Assembly: GCA_938045585.1 (NCBI GenBank)
Contig: CALIAU010000027.1
Location: forward strand, 1-53,437
Source: an uncultured Saprospiraceae bacterium
GTDB lineage: Bacteria > Bacteroidota > Bacteroidia > Chitinophagales > Saprospiraceae
Reading direction: 5' to 3'
DNA: 53,437 nt
The position numbers and the translations under genes were made by a program. Below, piece after piece: positions 17,943-27,494 of this stretch. Within the stretch, counting starts at the first letter, position 1, and each line of letters starts with the position of its first letter. The notes under the pieces are model-generated. The model ran no database searches, was not told the origin of the DNA, and saw only the letters and a list, made by a program, of their open reading frames with translations.

Positions 17943-19841
17943 ATGAGTAGTCCTATTAGTGTTATTAGAGAACCGTTGGTTCGAGGTCATAAGACCTACC
18001 ATCAGATTACTGAGGATTTAATTTCTCCTACGGAGAAGACACCTGGTAAGGGATGGATCATTGGTTTCATTTTATCTGTTTCCATCTTAGCCTTTGGGAT
18101 ATTCTGTATCCTATGGACGATCTGGCATGGTATAGGTACATGGGATCTTAACCGTACTATTGGATGGGGTTGGGATATTACCAACTTCGTTTGGTGGATT
18201 GGAATTGGTCACGCAGGAACGTTGATCTCAGCGATACTTTTACTCTTCAGACAAAAATGGAGAACAGGGGTAAACAGAGCAGCGGAGGCGATGACGATTT
18301 TTGCCGTAATGTGTGCAGGTTTGTTCCCACTTATTCACATGGGACGTATCTGGATGGCGATGTTTATTTTCCCTTACCCAAATACAAGGGGTCCTTTATG
18401 GCCAAACTTTAACTCCCCACTACTCTGGGATGTATTTGCCATATCGACCTACTTCACAGTATCCTTATTATTCTGGTATACAGGACTTGTTCCAGATTTT
18501 GCAACAGTAAGAGATAGAGCATCAGGCTTTAGAAAGAAAATATATAACTTCTTGTCCTTTGGATGGACAGGTTCAGCCAAGCATTGGCAGAGATGGGAAG
18601 CCCTTTCATTGGTACTTGCAGGAATTGCAACACCATTGGTACTTTCCGTACACACGATTGTAAGTTTTGATTTCGCCACCTCTGTTATACCAGGTTGGCA
18701 TACGACCATATTTCCTCCCTACTTCGTAGCAGGAGCAATCTTTTCAGGATTTGCGATGGTACTGACGCTTATGATTGTCACAAGAAAGATTTTAAACTTA
18801 CAAGAATATATCACGATTGCCCACATAGAATCTATGAATAAGGTAATTGTTGTAACAGGAACAATTGTAGGTGTTGCCTATTTAACTGAGCTATTTATTG
18901 CTTGGTATTCAGGCTATGTATATGAGCAATTTGCATTTTTTAATAGAGCCTTCGGTCCGTACTGGTGGTCTTATTTTGGAATGATGTTTTGTAATGTATT
19001 ATCTCCTCAGATTTTCTGGAGTAGAAAAATGAGAAGGAACATTACAGTAACATTCTGGATTTCCATATTGATAAATGTAGGTATGTGGTTTGAGCGTTTT
19101 GTAATTATTGCAACGACACTAGCAAGAGACTACTTACCATCTTCTTGGTCATTATATTCTCCAACGTGGGTAGAGATAGGCATCTTCATAGGAACGATGG
19201 GATTATTCTCAACGCTCTATCTAATCTTCTGTAGAGTTGCACCAGTGGTTGCAGTTGCAGAGGTGAAGAGTATTCTTAAAACAGCTGGAGATCAGTATAC
19301 TGGACCAGATGCAATCTATCATGGACACAATCATGGACATGGTGGTGGTGTACATGGAATTATAGAAGGAACAGATTATCATGCAATGCATGGTCATGGT
19401 GGACACGGAGGGCATGGAGATCACGGTGGACATGGTGGACACCAAGAGCATACAGATCATAGAGCGCACGAAACACATAGCCATGCTGCAACAGCAACAG
19501 CTAAGGAAACGGGTGCTCAAGTTGCAGGTGCTAGCACCGCAGCAGCGGCTTCTCAAAAAATGGATTATAATATTCCAGATTACGGAGGGCTCAAAGATGA
19601 TTTGACAAAGATTGAAGGAATAGGTCCTAAGACGGAACGTGCATTAAATAGTGTGGGTATCAATTCGTTTGCGGCACTATCAGAAATGGAAGTAGATGTA
19701 ATACAAGATATTCTCGATAAGGCAGATGGAAATTTCCTTTCAAGTCCAGAAAGTTGGCCTGAACAAGCTCAATTAGCTGCGGAGGGAAGATGGAGTGAAC
19801 TTCAGGTATTACAGGATAAATTAAATGGCGGAAAATACTAA
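17943..19841 (+). CDS. actC: ACIII subunit ActC (NrfD-like) with His-rich linker and C-terminal HhH domain
   Basis: Integral membrane quinol-binding subunit of the NrfD/PsrC family, with a core of about ten predicted helices in residues about 40-440. The core is followed by two additions. One is a glycine/histidine-rich linker at about 457-515 with repeated HGGHGGHGDHGGHGGH. The other is a soluble domain at about 545-632 starting with DDLTKIEGIGPKTERALNSV, a helix-hairpin-helix signature normally linked to DNA binding or structural contacts. Typical ActC proteins are about 450-480 residues, so about 150 residues are extra. It overlaps actD by 17 bases, indicating translational coupling. Confidence 0.93.
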   Translation: MSSPISVIREPLVRGHKTYHQITEDLISPTEKTPGKGWIIGFILSVSILAFGIFCILWTIWHGIGTWDLNRTIGWGWDITNFVWWIGIGHAGTLISAILLLFRQKWRTGVNRAAEAMTIFAVMCAGLFPLIHMGRIWMAMFIFPYPNTRGPLWPNFNSPLLWDVFAISTYFTVSLLFWYTGLVPDFATVRDRASGFRKKIYNFLSFGWTGSAKHWQRWEALSLVLAGIATPLVLSVHTIVSFDFATSVIPGWHTTIFPPYFVAGAIFSGFAMVLTLMIVTRKILNLQEYITIAHIESMNKVIVVTGTIVGVAYLTELFIAWYSGYVYEQFAFFNRAFGPYWWSYFGMMFCNVLSPQIFWSRKMRRNITVTFWISILINVGMWFERFVIIATTLARDYLPSSWSLYSPTWVEIGIFIGTMGLFSTLYLIFCRVAPVVAVAEVKSILKTAGDQYTGPDAIYHGHNHGHGGGVHGIIEGTDYHAMHGHGGHGGHGDHGGHGGHQEHTDHRAHETHSHAATATAKETGAQVAGASTAAAASQKMDYNIPDYGGLKDDLTKIEGIGPKTERALNSVGINSFAALSEMEVDVIQDILDKADGNFLSSPESWPEQAQLAAEGRWSELQVLQDKLNGGKY

Positions 19842-20364
19842 GTCGATTATGGCTGGAAAACAAATAACATACGGGTTGTACAATGATGAGACAGACATGA
19901 TGGCTGCTGTGAAGCATGCCAATGTCAAGCATCTTGAAATTATGGATGTATTTAGTCCATTCCCCGTGCACGGTTTAGACCCAATATTGGGTTTGTCTGA
20001 ATCAAGATTACACATAGCAGGATTTATCTATGGTCTCCTTGGAACGCTAACTGCATTTTTAGGAATGACTTGGATATTTACAAAAGATTGGCCTATCGTA
20101 TTTGGTGGAAAGCCATACTGGTCAGTACCTGCCTTCATTCCAATTACCTTTGAGTTGACAGTATTGTTTGCTGCAGTAGGAATGACCTTTACGTTTTATA
20201 TCCTTTGTGGATTAGGACCAGGGGTGACGAATAAGGTATTAGATGATAGAATTACAGATGATAAATTCTGCATCGCTTTTGATGAATCAGAGGTGAGCAG
20301 AGGCGAGGCGGAATCATTTTTTAGCAGCACAGGTGCTACAGAATTCCATTCTAAAGTATTATAA
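19825..20364 (+). CDS. actD: ACIII subunit ActD (DUF3341)
   Basis: A 179-residue ACIII membrane subunit. The N-terminal soluble part (about 1-65) contains VFSPFPVHGLDPILGL, a family signature. Two transmembrane hairpin helices follow (about 68-90 and 108-132), then a short acidic C-terminus. It has no cofactor motifs. It starts inside the last 17 bases of actC in another frame, and actE follows two bases after its stop. Confidence 0.92.
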   Translation: MAENTKSIMAGKQITYGLYNDETDMMAAVKHANVKHLEIMDVFSPFPVHGLDPILGLSESRLHIAGFIYGLLGTLTAFLGMTWIFTKDWPIVFGGKPYWSVPAFIPITFELTVLFAAVGMTFTFYILCGLGPGVTNKVLDDRITDDKFCIAFDESEVSRGEAESFFSSTGATEFHSKVL

Positions 20365-20366
20365 GA

Positions 20367-21251
20367 ATGAAAGTTAACATGAAAACATATTTGTTTGCAA
20401 CAATCTTAGCCTGTCTTATCATGCTAAGTGCTTGCCAACAACCAGGAGGAAATACAACAGGTAGTGAATACATGCCAGACATGGGTCACTCTGTTGCCTA
20501 TGAGGCCAATTATTATAATTACTACTATAATAATACATGGGGTTCAGAAGATGAATACTATGAAATGGCAAAACCAAGGCATCCAGTAAAAGGAACAGTT
20601 CCATATACAGCCAATGGCGCAAAGAATGCTGTCTACCATTATGGAGAGTCTGAAGAAGAGCGTTTACGCGCGATGAATGAGGTGATTGATAATCCATATA
20701 AGATTACAGATGCAGGTATAGCCAAAGGAAAAGAATTATACAATACCTTCTGTGCTACCTGTCATGGGGAAAAAGCAGATGGAGCAGGATACCTAGTAAG
20801 AGAAGATGGTGGGAAATATCCAGTGCAGCCTGCAAATTTTCTGTTAGATGAATTTATTGATGCATCTAACGGAAGATATTATCATTCCATTATGCGTGGA
20901 AGAAACCTAATGGGTGCCTATAAAGACAAGTTGTCTTACGAAGAAAGATGGCAGGTAATACACTACATCCGATCTCTTCAGGCAAAAGAAAGAAGTCTGG
21001 CATATAATCAGACAACAAATACATTGAATAATATTGAAGAGCCAGCAGGTGTTATCGTTGCAAAAGCAATGCATAGTAAAGACATGGGAAGCCATAGTCA
21101 TGATGCAGAACACAGCAGCGGGCATGAATTAGATGCACATGGACATGGAGATGCGCAGCATGATCATAGTGATCATGGGCACGATAGCCATGACGATCAC
21201 AAGCATGATGGACATGAGCACGATAATAAAGGAGAACACGAGCACAAATAG
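20367..21251 (+). CDS. actE: ACIII subunit ActE, monoheme cytochrome c lipoprotein with His-rich tail
   Basis: Periplasmic lipoprotein of ACIII, 294 residues. The N-terminus ends in the lipobox LSAC, so it is lipid-anchored. One heme c site, CATCHGE, begins at Cys129, and MRGRNLMGAY supplies the likely axial methionine. From about residue 241 to the end the sequence is dominated by His, Asp and Gly (for example HGHGDAQHDHSDHGHD), a segment not needed for a cytochrome c fold and possibly metal-binding. A second in-frame ATG lies four codons after the chosen start and would also keep the signal peptide. Confidence 0.92.
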   Translation: MKVNMKTYLFATILACLIMLSACQQPGGNTTGSEYMPDMGHSVAYEANYYNYYYNNTWGSEDEYYEMAKPRHPVKGTVPYTANGAKNAVYHYGESEEERLRAMNEVIDNPYKITDAGIAKGKELYNTFCATCHGEKADGAGYLVREDGGKYPVQPANFLLDEFIDASNGRYYHSIMRGRNLMGAYKDKLSYEERWQVIHYIRSLQAKERSLAYNQTTNTLNNIEEPAGVIVAKAMHSKDMGSHSHDAEHSSGHELDAHGHGDAQHDHSDHGHDSHDDHKHDGHEHDNKGEHEHK

Positions 21252-21275
21252 ATCACAAAGAAAGACATTAACTAG

Positions 21276-22637
21276 ATGAGCACATATATTTCAGATTCAC
21301 CGACACATTTCGAGTTTACATCAAGACACAGAACGATATTGATGGTCGGTATTGCATTGGGAGTTATTTGTTTAGGAATGACTTGGATGGTGGATGATGA
21401 TTTTCATTCCAGATTTTGGTCTAACCTTTTACACAACTCGGTATTCTTTACAGGAATAGCGTTGATGGCAGGATTTTTCCTCTGTGTGTGTATTATGGCT
21501 TGGGCAGGCTGGCATACTGTATTTAAGAGAGTATGGGAAGCGATGAGTATGAACCTGCTTGTAGGCCTCATTTTCATGACCATTATAGCGCTTGTTACCT
21601 ATATGCATGGTAACCATTTATACCACTGGGCGGATGTTGCAGGCTATACAGCAGAAAATGATCAGGTCTTGATAGGTAAGAGTGGATTCTTGAATAAGAA
21701 TGTGTATTTAGGATTTACAGTAGTATTTGTAGGTCTCTGGTTGTTTTTCATGTCAAGAATTAGAAATCTTTCGATTGCGGAAGATTCAGATGGAGATGCG
21801 AGTTTTTCTCATCATCATAAAATGCGTTGGTATGCAGCATTATTCTTACCACTAGTTGGTTTTTCAAGTGCTGCAATGATCTGGCAGTGGATCATGTCTA
21901 TTGATGCACACTGGTACAGTACCATGTTTGCATGGTATACGGGTGCAAGTTGGTTTGTATCCATGATGTGCTTTACGGTGTTATCATTAATCTACTTAAA
22001 GGGAAAAGGATATTATCCTGAAGTTACAGACGAACATATACACGATATCGGTAAGTTCATTTTTGCCTTTAGTATATTTTGGACCTATCTATGGTTCTCA
22101 CAGTACATGCTTATTTGGTATGCAAATGTAGGAGAAGAAACGATCTACTTTAGAGAGCGTATGGATAAGTATCCAATACTATTTTATGGTAACCTAATCG
22201 TAAACTTCTTGTTGCCTTTCTTTGTTCTAATGCGTAACGACACGAAGAGAAAATTTGGGTCATTAGGTTTTGTGGCAGGAGTAGTTTTTGTAGGACACTG
22301 GATTGATTTTTTCTTAATGATCAAGCCAGGTGTTGCCATCAATACACATCATGCCTTGGGACATGGAGCACATGGAGATGGGCATGGTGATGCACATGGA
22401 CATGGTGCAGAACATGCAGGAGATCATGGACATGGTGTTGCTGATGCAGCAGGCCATGGTGTAGAGCATGCTTCAGAATTTATTTTAGGAACAAGCTTTC
22501 CAGGCTTCTTAGAACTAGGAACTATGATTGGATTTTTGAGCCTGTTCATATTTGTATTTTTTACGGTCTTATCTAAGGCACGACTAGTACCTACGAATGA
22601 CCCATATTTAGAAGAAAGTTTACATCATCACGTTTAA
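21276..22637 (+). CDS. actF: ACIII subunit ActF (NrfD-like) with His-rich loop
   Basis: Second NrfD-like membrane subunit of ACIII, 453 residues with about ten hydrophobic helices. It has the family's KMRWYAALFLPLVGFSSAAM and SIDAHWYSTMFAWYTGAS regions. Between the last two helices (about 356-401) there is an insertion of repeated HGxGHGDAHGHG-type sequence, again rich in histidine. In known structures ActC and ActF are homologous and face opposite directions. It lies 24 bases after actE and 12 bases before coxB. Confidence 0.92.
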   Translation: MSTYISDSPTHFEFTSRHRTILMVGIALGVICLGMTWMVDDDFHSRFWSNLLHNSVFFTGIALMAGFFLCVCIMAWAGWHTVFKRVWEAMSMNLLVGLIFMTIIALVTYMHGNHLYHWADVAGYTAENDQVLIGKSGFLNKNVYLGFTVVFVGLWLFFMSRIRNLSIAEDSDGDASFSHHHKMRWYAALFLPLVGFSSAAMIWQWIMSIDAHWYSTMFAWYTGASWFVSMMCFTVLSLIYLKGKGYYPEVTDEHIHDIGKFIFAFSIFWTYLWFSQYMLIWYANVGEETIYFRERMDKYPILFYGNLIVNFLLPFFVLMRNDTKRKFGSLGFVAGVVFVGHWIDFFLMIKPGVAINTHHALGHGAHGDGHGDAHGHGAEHAGDHGHGVADAAGHGVEHASEFILGTSFPGFLELGTMIGFLSLFIFVFFTVLSKARLVPTNDPYLEESLHHHV

Positions 22638-22649
22638 GATATATAGCAG

Positions 22650-24143
22650 ATGACTTTATTAACATTATTATTAATCTTCCTTTTAATCGCGATTGTATTT
22701 GTACAGTTGAGTAAGGTCAATGATTTGTCCGCAAAGATTAGAGGGGAAGAAGAGGTGAACAGACAGCAAAATAATCGTACCGCTTTTTGGCTTATGGTGT
22801 TTTGTGTTGTATTTCTAGTTGGATGTGTTTGGTCCGCTATTTATTACAAAAATGTGATGTTGGGTTACGGGCCCCATGTATCCGCATCTGAACACGGTGG
22901 TAGTTTGGATTCCATTTTCAATGTCACTCTGTTCTTTACGGGAATTGTATTTGTAATCACACATATCTATTTATTCTGGTTCTCTTACAAATACCGTGAA
23001 GAGACTGGAAGAAAAGCATATTTCTTTCCGCACAATACACAGTTAGAGATTATATGGACAGCCATACCATTTGCAGTATTGGTGTTTTTAGTAGTGCGCG
23101 GTTTACAGGTTTGGAATGAAGTCATGCCAGATCTTGACCCTTCAGTTGATTATTTAGAAATTGAAGCAACTGGTTACCAGTTTGCATGGGATATAAGATA
23201 TCCTGGCCCTGATGGGAAATTAGGTTCTAAAGATTTTAGAAATATATCTGGAACAAATGGATTAGGACTTAACTGGGATGATCCAAAAAATATAGATGAT
23301 TTTATGCCTTCGGAAATTGTATTACCTAGAGGCAGAAAGGTAAGAGTAGCTATAAACGCAAAAGATGTATTACACAACTTTTACTTACCACACTTTAGAG
23401 TTAAGATGGATGCTGTGCCAGGTTTACCAACCTACTTTCACTTTACTCCGACTATTACGACAGAAGAATACAGACAAACATTAAGAGAGTACCCAGAGTG
23501 GAATACTTTGCACGATGAGGAAGATCCAGATTCTCCTTTGCGATGGGAGGCATTCAATTATGAATTAGCCTGCGCGGAGCTTTGTGGTAATGGTCACTGG
23601 AGTATGCGTAGAATTGTACGTGTAGTAGAGCCAGAAGAATACGAAGAATGGGCAGCAAGTCAGCAGTCCTATTATATGCAAAATATCAGAGGTGGTGATG
23701 AAGATCCTTTTAAAGGAGAGTTACTAGGAGTAGAAATATCAAATAGAGGAAAAGAGTTGACCAGTGCCTTTGAGACTGCTATGAAGTCAGAAGATGATGC
23801 AGAAAGAGTCTTGAATCTTGAGCATGTATTTTTTGAAACAGGTTCAGCTCAATTGCAAGAAAAGTCAAAGTTTGAATTAGATAATCTAGCGGGACTATTG
23901 TCCAAGTATGCTTCTCAAAAAATTGAAGTAGGTGGACATACAGATTCCGTAGGTGACGATGATAATAATATGCGTTTATCGCAAAGCAGAGCACAGTCTG
24001 TAGTAAATTATTTACTCGGAAAAGGTGTAAATGCTTCAACAATCAGTTCAAAAGGATATGGCGAAACAAAGCCAGTGGAGACGAACGACACAGACGAGGG
24101 AAGACAGAAGAATAGAAGAACTGAAATAACATTAAAATCCTAA
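22650..24143 (+). CDS. coxB: Cytochrome c oxidase subunit II fused to a C-terminal OmpA-like domain
   Basis: Carries the CuA centre that accepts electrons from cytochrome c or ACIII. 497 residues: N-terminal hydrophobic helices (about 1-20, 45-65, then the two canonical subunit II helices about 90-165), followed by the periplasmic cupredoxin domain. CuA ligands are His242 (LHNFYLPH), Cys308, Cys312, His316 and Met319 (CAELCGNGHWSM), all present. From about residue 390 to the end there is an OmpA/MotB-like peptidoglycan-binding domain (VFFETGSAQLQ, GGHTDSVGDD, LSQSRAQSVVNYL, NRRTEITL). That domain is not part of ordinary subunit II and would tie the oxidase to the cell wall. Confidence 0.94.
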   Translation: MTLLTLLLIFLLIAIVFVQLSKVNDLSAKIRGEEEVNRQQNNRTAFWLMVFCVVFLVGCVWSAIYYKNVMLGYGPHVSASEHGGSLDSIFNVTLFFTGIVFVITHIYLFWFSYKYREETGRKAYFFPHNTQLEIIWTAIPFAVLVFLVVRGLQVWNEVMPDLDPSVDYLEIEATGYQFAWDIRYPGPDGKLGSKDFRNISGTNGLGLNWDDPKNIDDFMPSEIVLPRGRKVRVAINAKDVLHNFYLPHFRVKMDAVPGLPTYFHFTPTITTEEYRQTLREYPEWNTLHDEEDPDSPLRWEAFNYELACAELCGNGHWSMRRIVRVVEPEEYEEWAASQQSYYMQNIRGGDEDPFKGELLGVEISNRGKELTSAFETAMKSEDDAERVLNLEHVFFETGSAQLQEKSKFELDNLAGLLSKYASQKIEVGGHTDSVGDDDNNMRLSQSRAQSVVNYLLGKGVNASTISSKGYGETKPVETNDTDEGRQKNRRTEITLKS

Positions 24144-24153
24144 ATCTTAATAT

Positions 24154-26001
24154 ATGGGACACGTTAATATTCAAGATCCAGAATTATTAGAAATAGAAAG
24201 AACAGGGTTTGACGATCATTTTCATGAACATCATCATGGAGATAAGTACCAGTCAAACTTTATCATGCACTACATCTTTAGCATGGACCACAAGATTATT
24301 GCTAGACAGTTTCTCTTTACAGGGATATTTTGGGCAATTATCGGTGCTGGTATGTCTATCATATTTAGGTTACAGTTAGGATTTCCAGAAGAAAGTTTAG
24401 AATGGTTAAAACCACTCCTTGGCAAATGGATCGTTGTCAATGATGGAATGGGGAAACTTTCGCAAGACTTTTATTACGCCTTGGTGACCATGCACGGAAC
24501 CATACTGGTCTTCTTTGTATTGACAGCAGGATTGAGTGGAACCTTTAGTAATTTATTGATTCCACTTCAGGTGGGTGCCAGAGATATGGCTTCGCCATTT
24601 ATGAATATGCTTTCATACTGGTTCTTCTTTTTAGCTAGTGTAGTCATGTTTTATTCCTTATTTATTAATACAGGTCCGTTCTCGGGAGGTTGGACAGCCT
24701 ATCCTCCGCTGAGTGCCCTGCCCCAGGCCTCCACAGGCTCCGGTGCTGGTATGACTCTCTGGTTAGTTAGTCTTACCCTCTTTGTGGTCTCTGTATTACT
24801 TGGAGGTATTAACTATGTGACAACTGTATTGAACCTTAGAACAAAGGGAATGACGATGTGGAGAATGCCACTTACAATATGGGCGTTCTTTGTTACAGCT
24901 GTATTAGGGATTTTATCTTTCCCAGTTCTTGCTTCTGGATTCTTCATGTTAATGATGGACAGAGGACTAGGAACCAGTTTCTTTTTAAGTGAAATATTTA
25001 TCAACGGTCAGGCTCTTGATAGAGTAGGAGGATCTCCTATTCTGTACCAGCATTTATTCTGGTTCTTGGGTCACCCGGAAGTGTATATAATTATATTGCC
25101 AGCGATGGGTCTTACTTCAGAAGTATTATCTGTGCATGCGCGTAAGCCAATCTTTGGTTACAAGGCCATGGTAATATCTATACTTGCTATTGGATTTTTA
25201 TCCTTTATTGTATGGGCGCATCACATGTTTATGTCTGGAGTGAATCCGTTCATTTCTAACTTCTTTGTGATTTTCACATTGATTATAGCTGTACCATCTG
25301 CCGTCAAAGTCTTTAACTGGATAACCACCTTGTATGGAGGTAATCTCAGATTAAATTCGGCGATGTTGTTTGCTATTGGATTTGTATCCATGTTTATCTC
25401 TGGAGGATTAACGGGAATATTCTTAGGAAACTCTGCGATTGATATTCAGATGCACGATACCTATTTTGTTGTTGCCCATTTCCATATTGTTATGGGTATT
25501 GCAGCCTTCTTTGGAATGTTTGCAGGAATTTATCACTGGTATCCAAAGATGTTTTCAAGATATATGTCAGAGTCTATCGGACGACTCCACTTTTGGGTAA
25601 CCATGGTGGGAGCCTACGCGATCTTTTGGCCTATGCATTACATAGGAATGGCAGGGGTACCGAGAAGATATTACAGCTTTGAAGCCTTTGATGCCTTTAA
25701 GCATTTTGATGATATGAATAAGTTCATCACTGTTGCAGCGATAATCGTATTTACTGCACAATTGATGTTTGTTGTAAACTTTGTTTACAGTATATGGCAC
25801 GGAAAGGAAATGAAGGAGAAGAATCCATATGGTGCAAGTACACTTGAGTGGACTACTCCTATTGAAGCAGGACATGGAAACTGGCCTGGTAAATTACCTG
25901 TAGTTCATAGATGGCCATATGATTACGGTAAGGATGGAAGAGAATATATTATGCAGACGGAGGCCATGGGAGAAGATGAGATAGCAGGAGACGCACATTA
26001 A
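24154..26001 (+). CDS. coxA: Cytochrome c oxidase subunit I
   Basis: Catalytic subunit of the heme-copper oxidase, reducing O2 to water with proton pumping. 615 residues, twelve or more helices. Ligands and signatures are intact: HPEVYI with His307 (CuB) and the Tyr cross-link partner, His356-His357 (CuB), and VVAHFHIV with His442 (heme a3) and His444 (heme a). An aspartate/histidine-rich N-terminus (FDDHFHEHHHGDK) precedes the first helix. It starts ten bases after coxB. Confidence 0.96.
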   Translation: MGHVNIQDPELLEIERTGFDDHFHEHHHGDKYQSNFIMHYIFSMDHKIIARQFLFTGIFWAIIGAGMSIIFRLQLGFPEESLEWLKPLLGKWIVVNDGMGKLSQDFYYALVTMHGTILVFFVLTAGLSGTFSNLLIPLQVGARDMASPFMNMLSYWFFFLASVVMFYSLFINTGPFSGGWTAYPPLSALPQASTGSGAGMTLWLVSLTLFVVSVLLGGINYVTTVLNLRTKGMTMWRMPLTIWAFFVTAVLGILSFPVLASGFFMLMMDRGLGTSFFLSEIFINGQALDRVGGSPILYQHLFWFLGHPEVYIIILPAMGLTSEVLSVHARKPIFGYKAMVISILAIGFLSFIVWAHHMFMSGVNPFISNFFVIFTLIIAVPSAVKVFNWITTLYGGNLRLNSAMLFAIGFVSMFISGGLTGIFLGNSAIDIQMHDTYFVVAHFHIVMGIAAFFGMFAGIYHWYPKMFSRYMSESIGRLHFWVTMVGAYAIFWPMHYIGMAGVPRRYYSFEAFDAFKHFDDMNKFITVAAIIVFTAQLMFVVNFVYSIWHGKEMKEKNPYGASTLEWTTPIEAGHGNWPGKLPVVHRWPYDYGKDGREYIMQTEAMGEDEIAGDAH

Positions 26002-26020
26002 GAAGAGTATAGTTTAAGAA

Positions 26021-26908
26021 TTGAATAAGAATACACATAAAGATATTGCCATTGAGTCCAGGTCACTGTTCTCAGAGTTAGTTATGCTTACTAAATTTAG
26101 GCTAAGTGCCTTTGTGGTTATATCTTCTGTACTTTCTTATTTTATAGTAGCTCAGGGAGCAATCAATTGGGTCATCGTGACTTTACTTGCCTTAGGTGGT
26201 ATATGTATAACAGGGGCGGCAAATGTGTTGAATCAAATTCTTGAAAGAGATTATGACAAGCATATGCAAAGAACAAAAGATAGACCACTTGCAGCCGAAC
26301 GAATGAAGTTATCAGCGGCGGTATTGTTTGCAGGATTACTTTTGTTATCAGGCAGTATATTTCTTGCTTTGATAAATCCCTTGACGGTGATGATCAGTAT
26401 GGTATCATTAATACTATATGCGTTTGTATATACACCACTAAAGCGATATAGCACCTTAGCAGTAGGTGTCGGTGCAATTCCAGGGGCACTTCCTGTATTG
26501 ATAGGAACGACAGCTTTCTCAGGAAGCTTGACTACTCTAGGATTGATTCTTTTTGGAATTCAATTTTTATGGCAGTTTCCACACTTTTGGTCTATCGGAT
26601 ATTTGGCCTTTGATGATTATAAGAAAGCGGGTTATAAACTACTCCCAACAGAGGAGAACGGAAGTATCAATAAGAATTTAGGATATCATTCTTTTATATA
26701 TGCTGTGGTATTATTAATCGTTTCTGCAATTCCATATGCAATGGGAATGATGAGTATAGTACCCTTTATTTTGGTTATGCTAATTGGTGTATTATATGCT
26801 GCAGCCTGTTTACAGTTTCAGTTTAATAGTACACGCAAGACAGCATTGACTTTAATGTTTAGTTCATTCTTTTATTTACCACTTGTTTTAAGTTTCTTCT
26901 TAATATGA
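26021..26908 (+). CDS. ctaB: Protoheme IX farnesyltransferase (heme O synthase)
   Basis: Adds a farnesyl chain to heme b to make heme O, the precursor of heme A for the oxidase. A UbiA-type membrane protein with about nine helices, 295 residues. The prenyl-diphosphate motif NQILERDYDKHMQRTKDRPL is intact. The frame starts with TTG at 26021; there is no in-frame ATG before the conserved LTKFRLSAFVV region, so a TTG start is the best choice. It overlaps the next gene by four bases (ATGA). Confidence 0.94.
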   Translation: MNKNTHKDIAIESRSLFSELVMLTKFRLSAFVVISSVLSYFIVAQGAINWVIVTLLALGGICITGAANVLNQILERDYDKHMQRTKDRPLAAERMKLSAAVLFAGLLLLSGSIFLALINPLTVMISMVSLILYAFVYTPLKRYSTLAVGVGAIPGALPVLIGTTAFSGSLTTLGLILFGIQFLWQFPHFWSIGYLAFDDYKKAGYKLLPTEENGSINKNLGYHSFIYAVVLLIVSAIPYAMGMMSIVPFILVMLIGVLYAAACLQFQFNSTRKTALTLMFSSFFYLPLVLSFFLI

Positions 26909-27486
26909 TGGCTAGAATGAACATACAAGATTCACCAAGACGTAGTCGAGTACATCCGCAGAAATTTGCGCTTTACTTGGCCTTTGGTAGTATCATAATG
27001 ATGTTTACTGCATTTACAAGTGCTTTTATTGTAAAACAAGCACAGGGAGATTGGTTAGAATTTGCCATGCCTAGAATATTTTTCTACAGCACAGCAGTTT
27101 TACTCTTGAGTAGTCTGACCCTCCATCTATCGTACAATGCATTTAAAAAAGGAAATAGTATTTATAAGACCTTATTAGGATTAAGTTTAGTGCTAGGTAT
27201 AGGTTTTATAGTCTTACAATATAAGGGTTGGTTCCTACTTTTTGATCAAGGAGTTGATATGAAAAGGAATGTAGCTGGATCATTTTTCTATCTAATTACA
27301 GGTGTGCATGCTGTGCATATTTTAGGTGGAATAACAGCGATGTTTGTAACCTTCCTGAGTGCTTTAACTCTAAAGTTTAAAGCAACAGAAAAACGTATCC
27401 TTCGGTATTCATTAGTGTTAAATTATTGGCACTTTGTGGATATACTTTGGATCTATTTATTTGGATTTTTATTATTCTATAGATAA
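26905..27486 (+). CDS. Cytochrome c oxidase subunit III-like protein, short form
   Basis: A 193-residue heme-copper oxidase subunit III family protein with five predicted helices. The C-terminal LNYWHFVDILWIYLFGFLLFY is the family's final helix with the WHFVD motif, and TGVHAVHILGG is the preceding one. It lacks the two N-terminal helices of the seven-helix form. An ATG pair at 26905 and 26908 leaves a one-codon ambiguity at the start. It is followed nine bases later by a second, longer subunit III gene, so the oxidase may carry both, or one may be an accessory. Confidence 0.88.
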   Translation: MMARMNIQDSPRRSRVHPQKFALYLAFGSIIMMFTAFTSAFIVKQAQGDWLEFAMPRIFFYSTAVLLLSSLTLHLSYNAFKKGNSIYKTLLGLSLVLGIGFIVLQYKGWFLLFDQGVDMKRNVAGSFFYLITGVHAVHILGGITAMFVTFLSALTLKFKATEKRILRYSLVLNYWHFVDILWIYLFGFLLFYR

Positions 27487-27494
27487 AAGATAAT

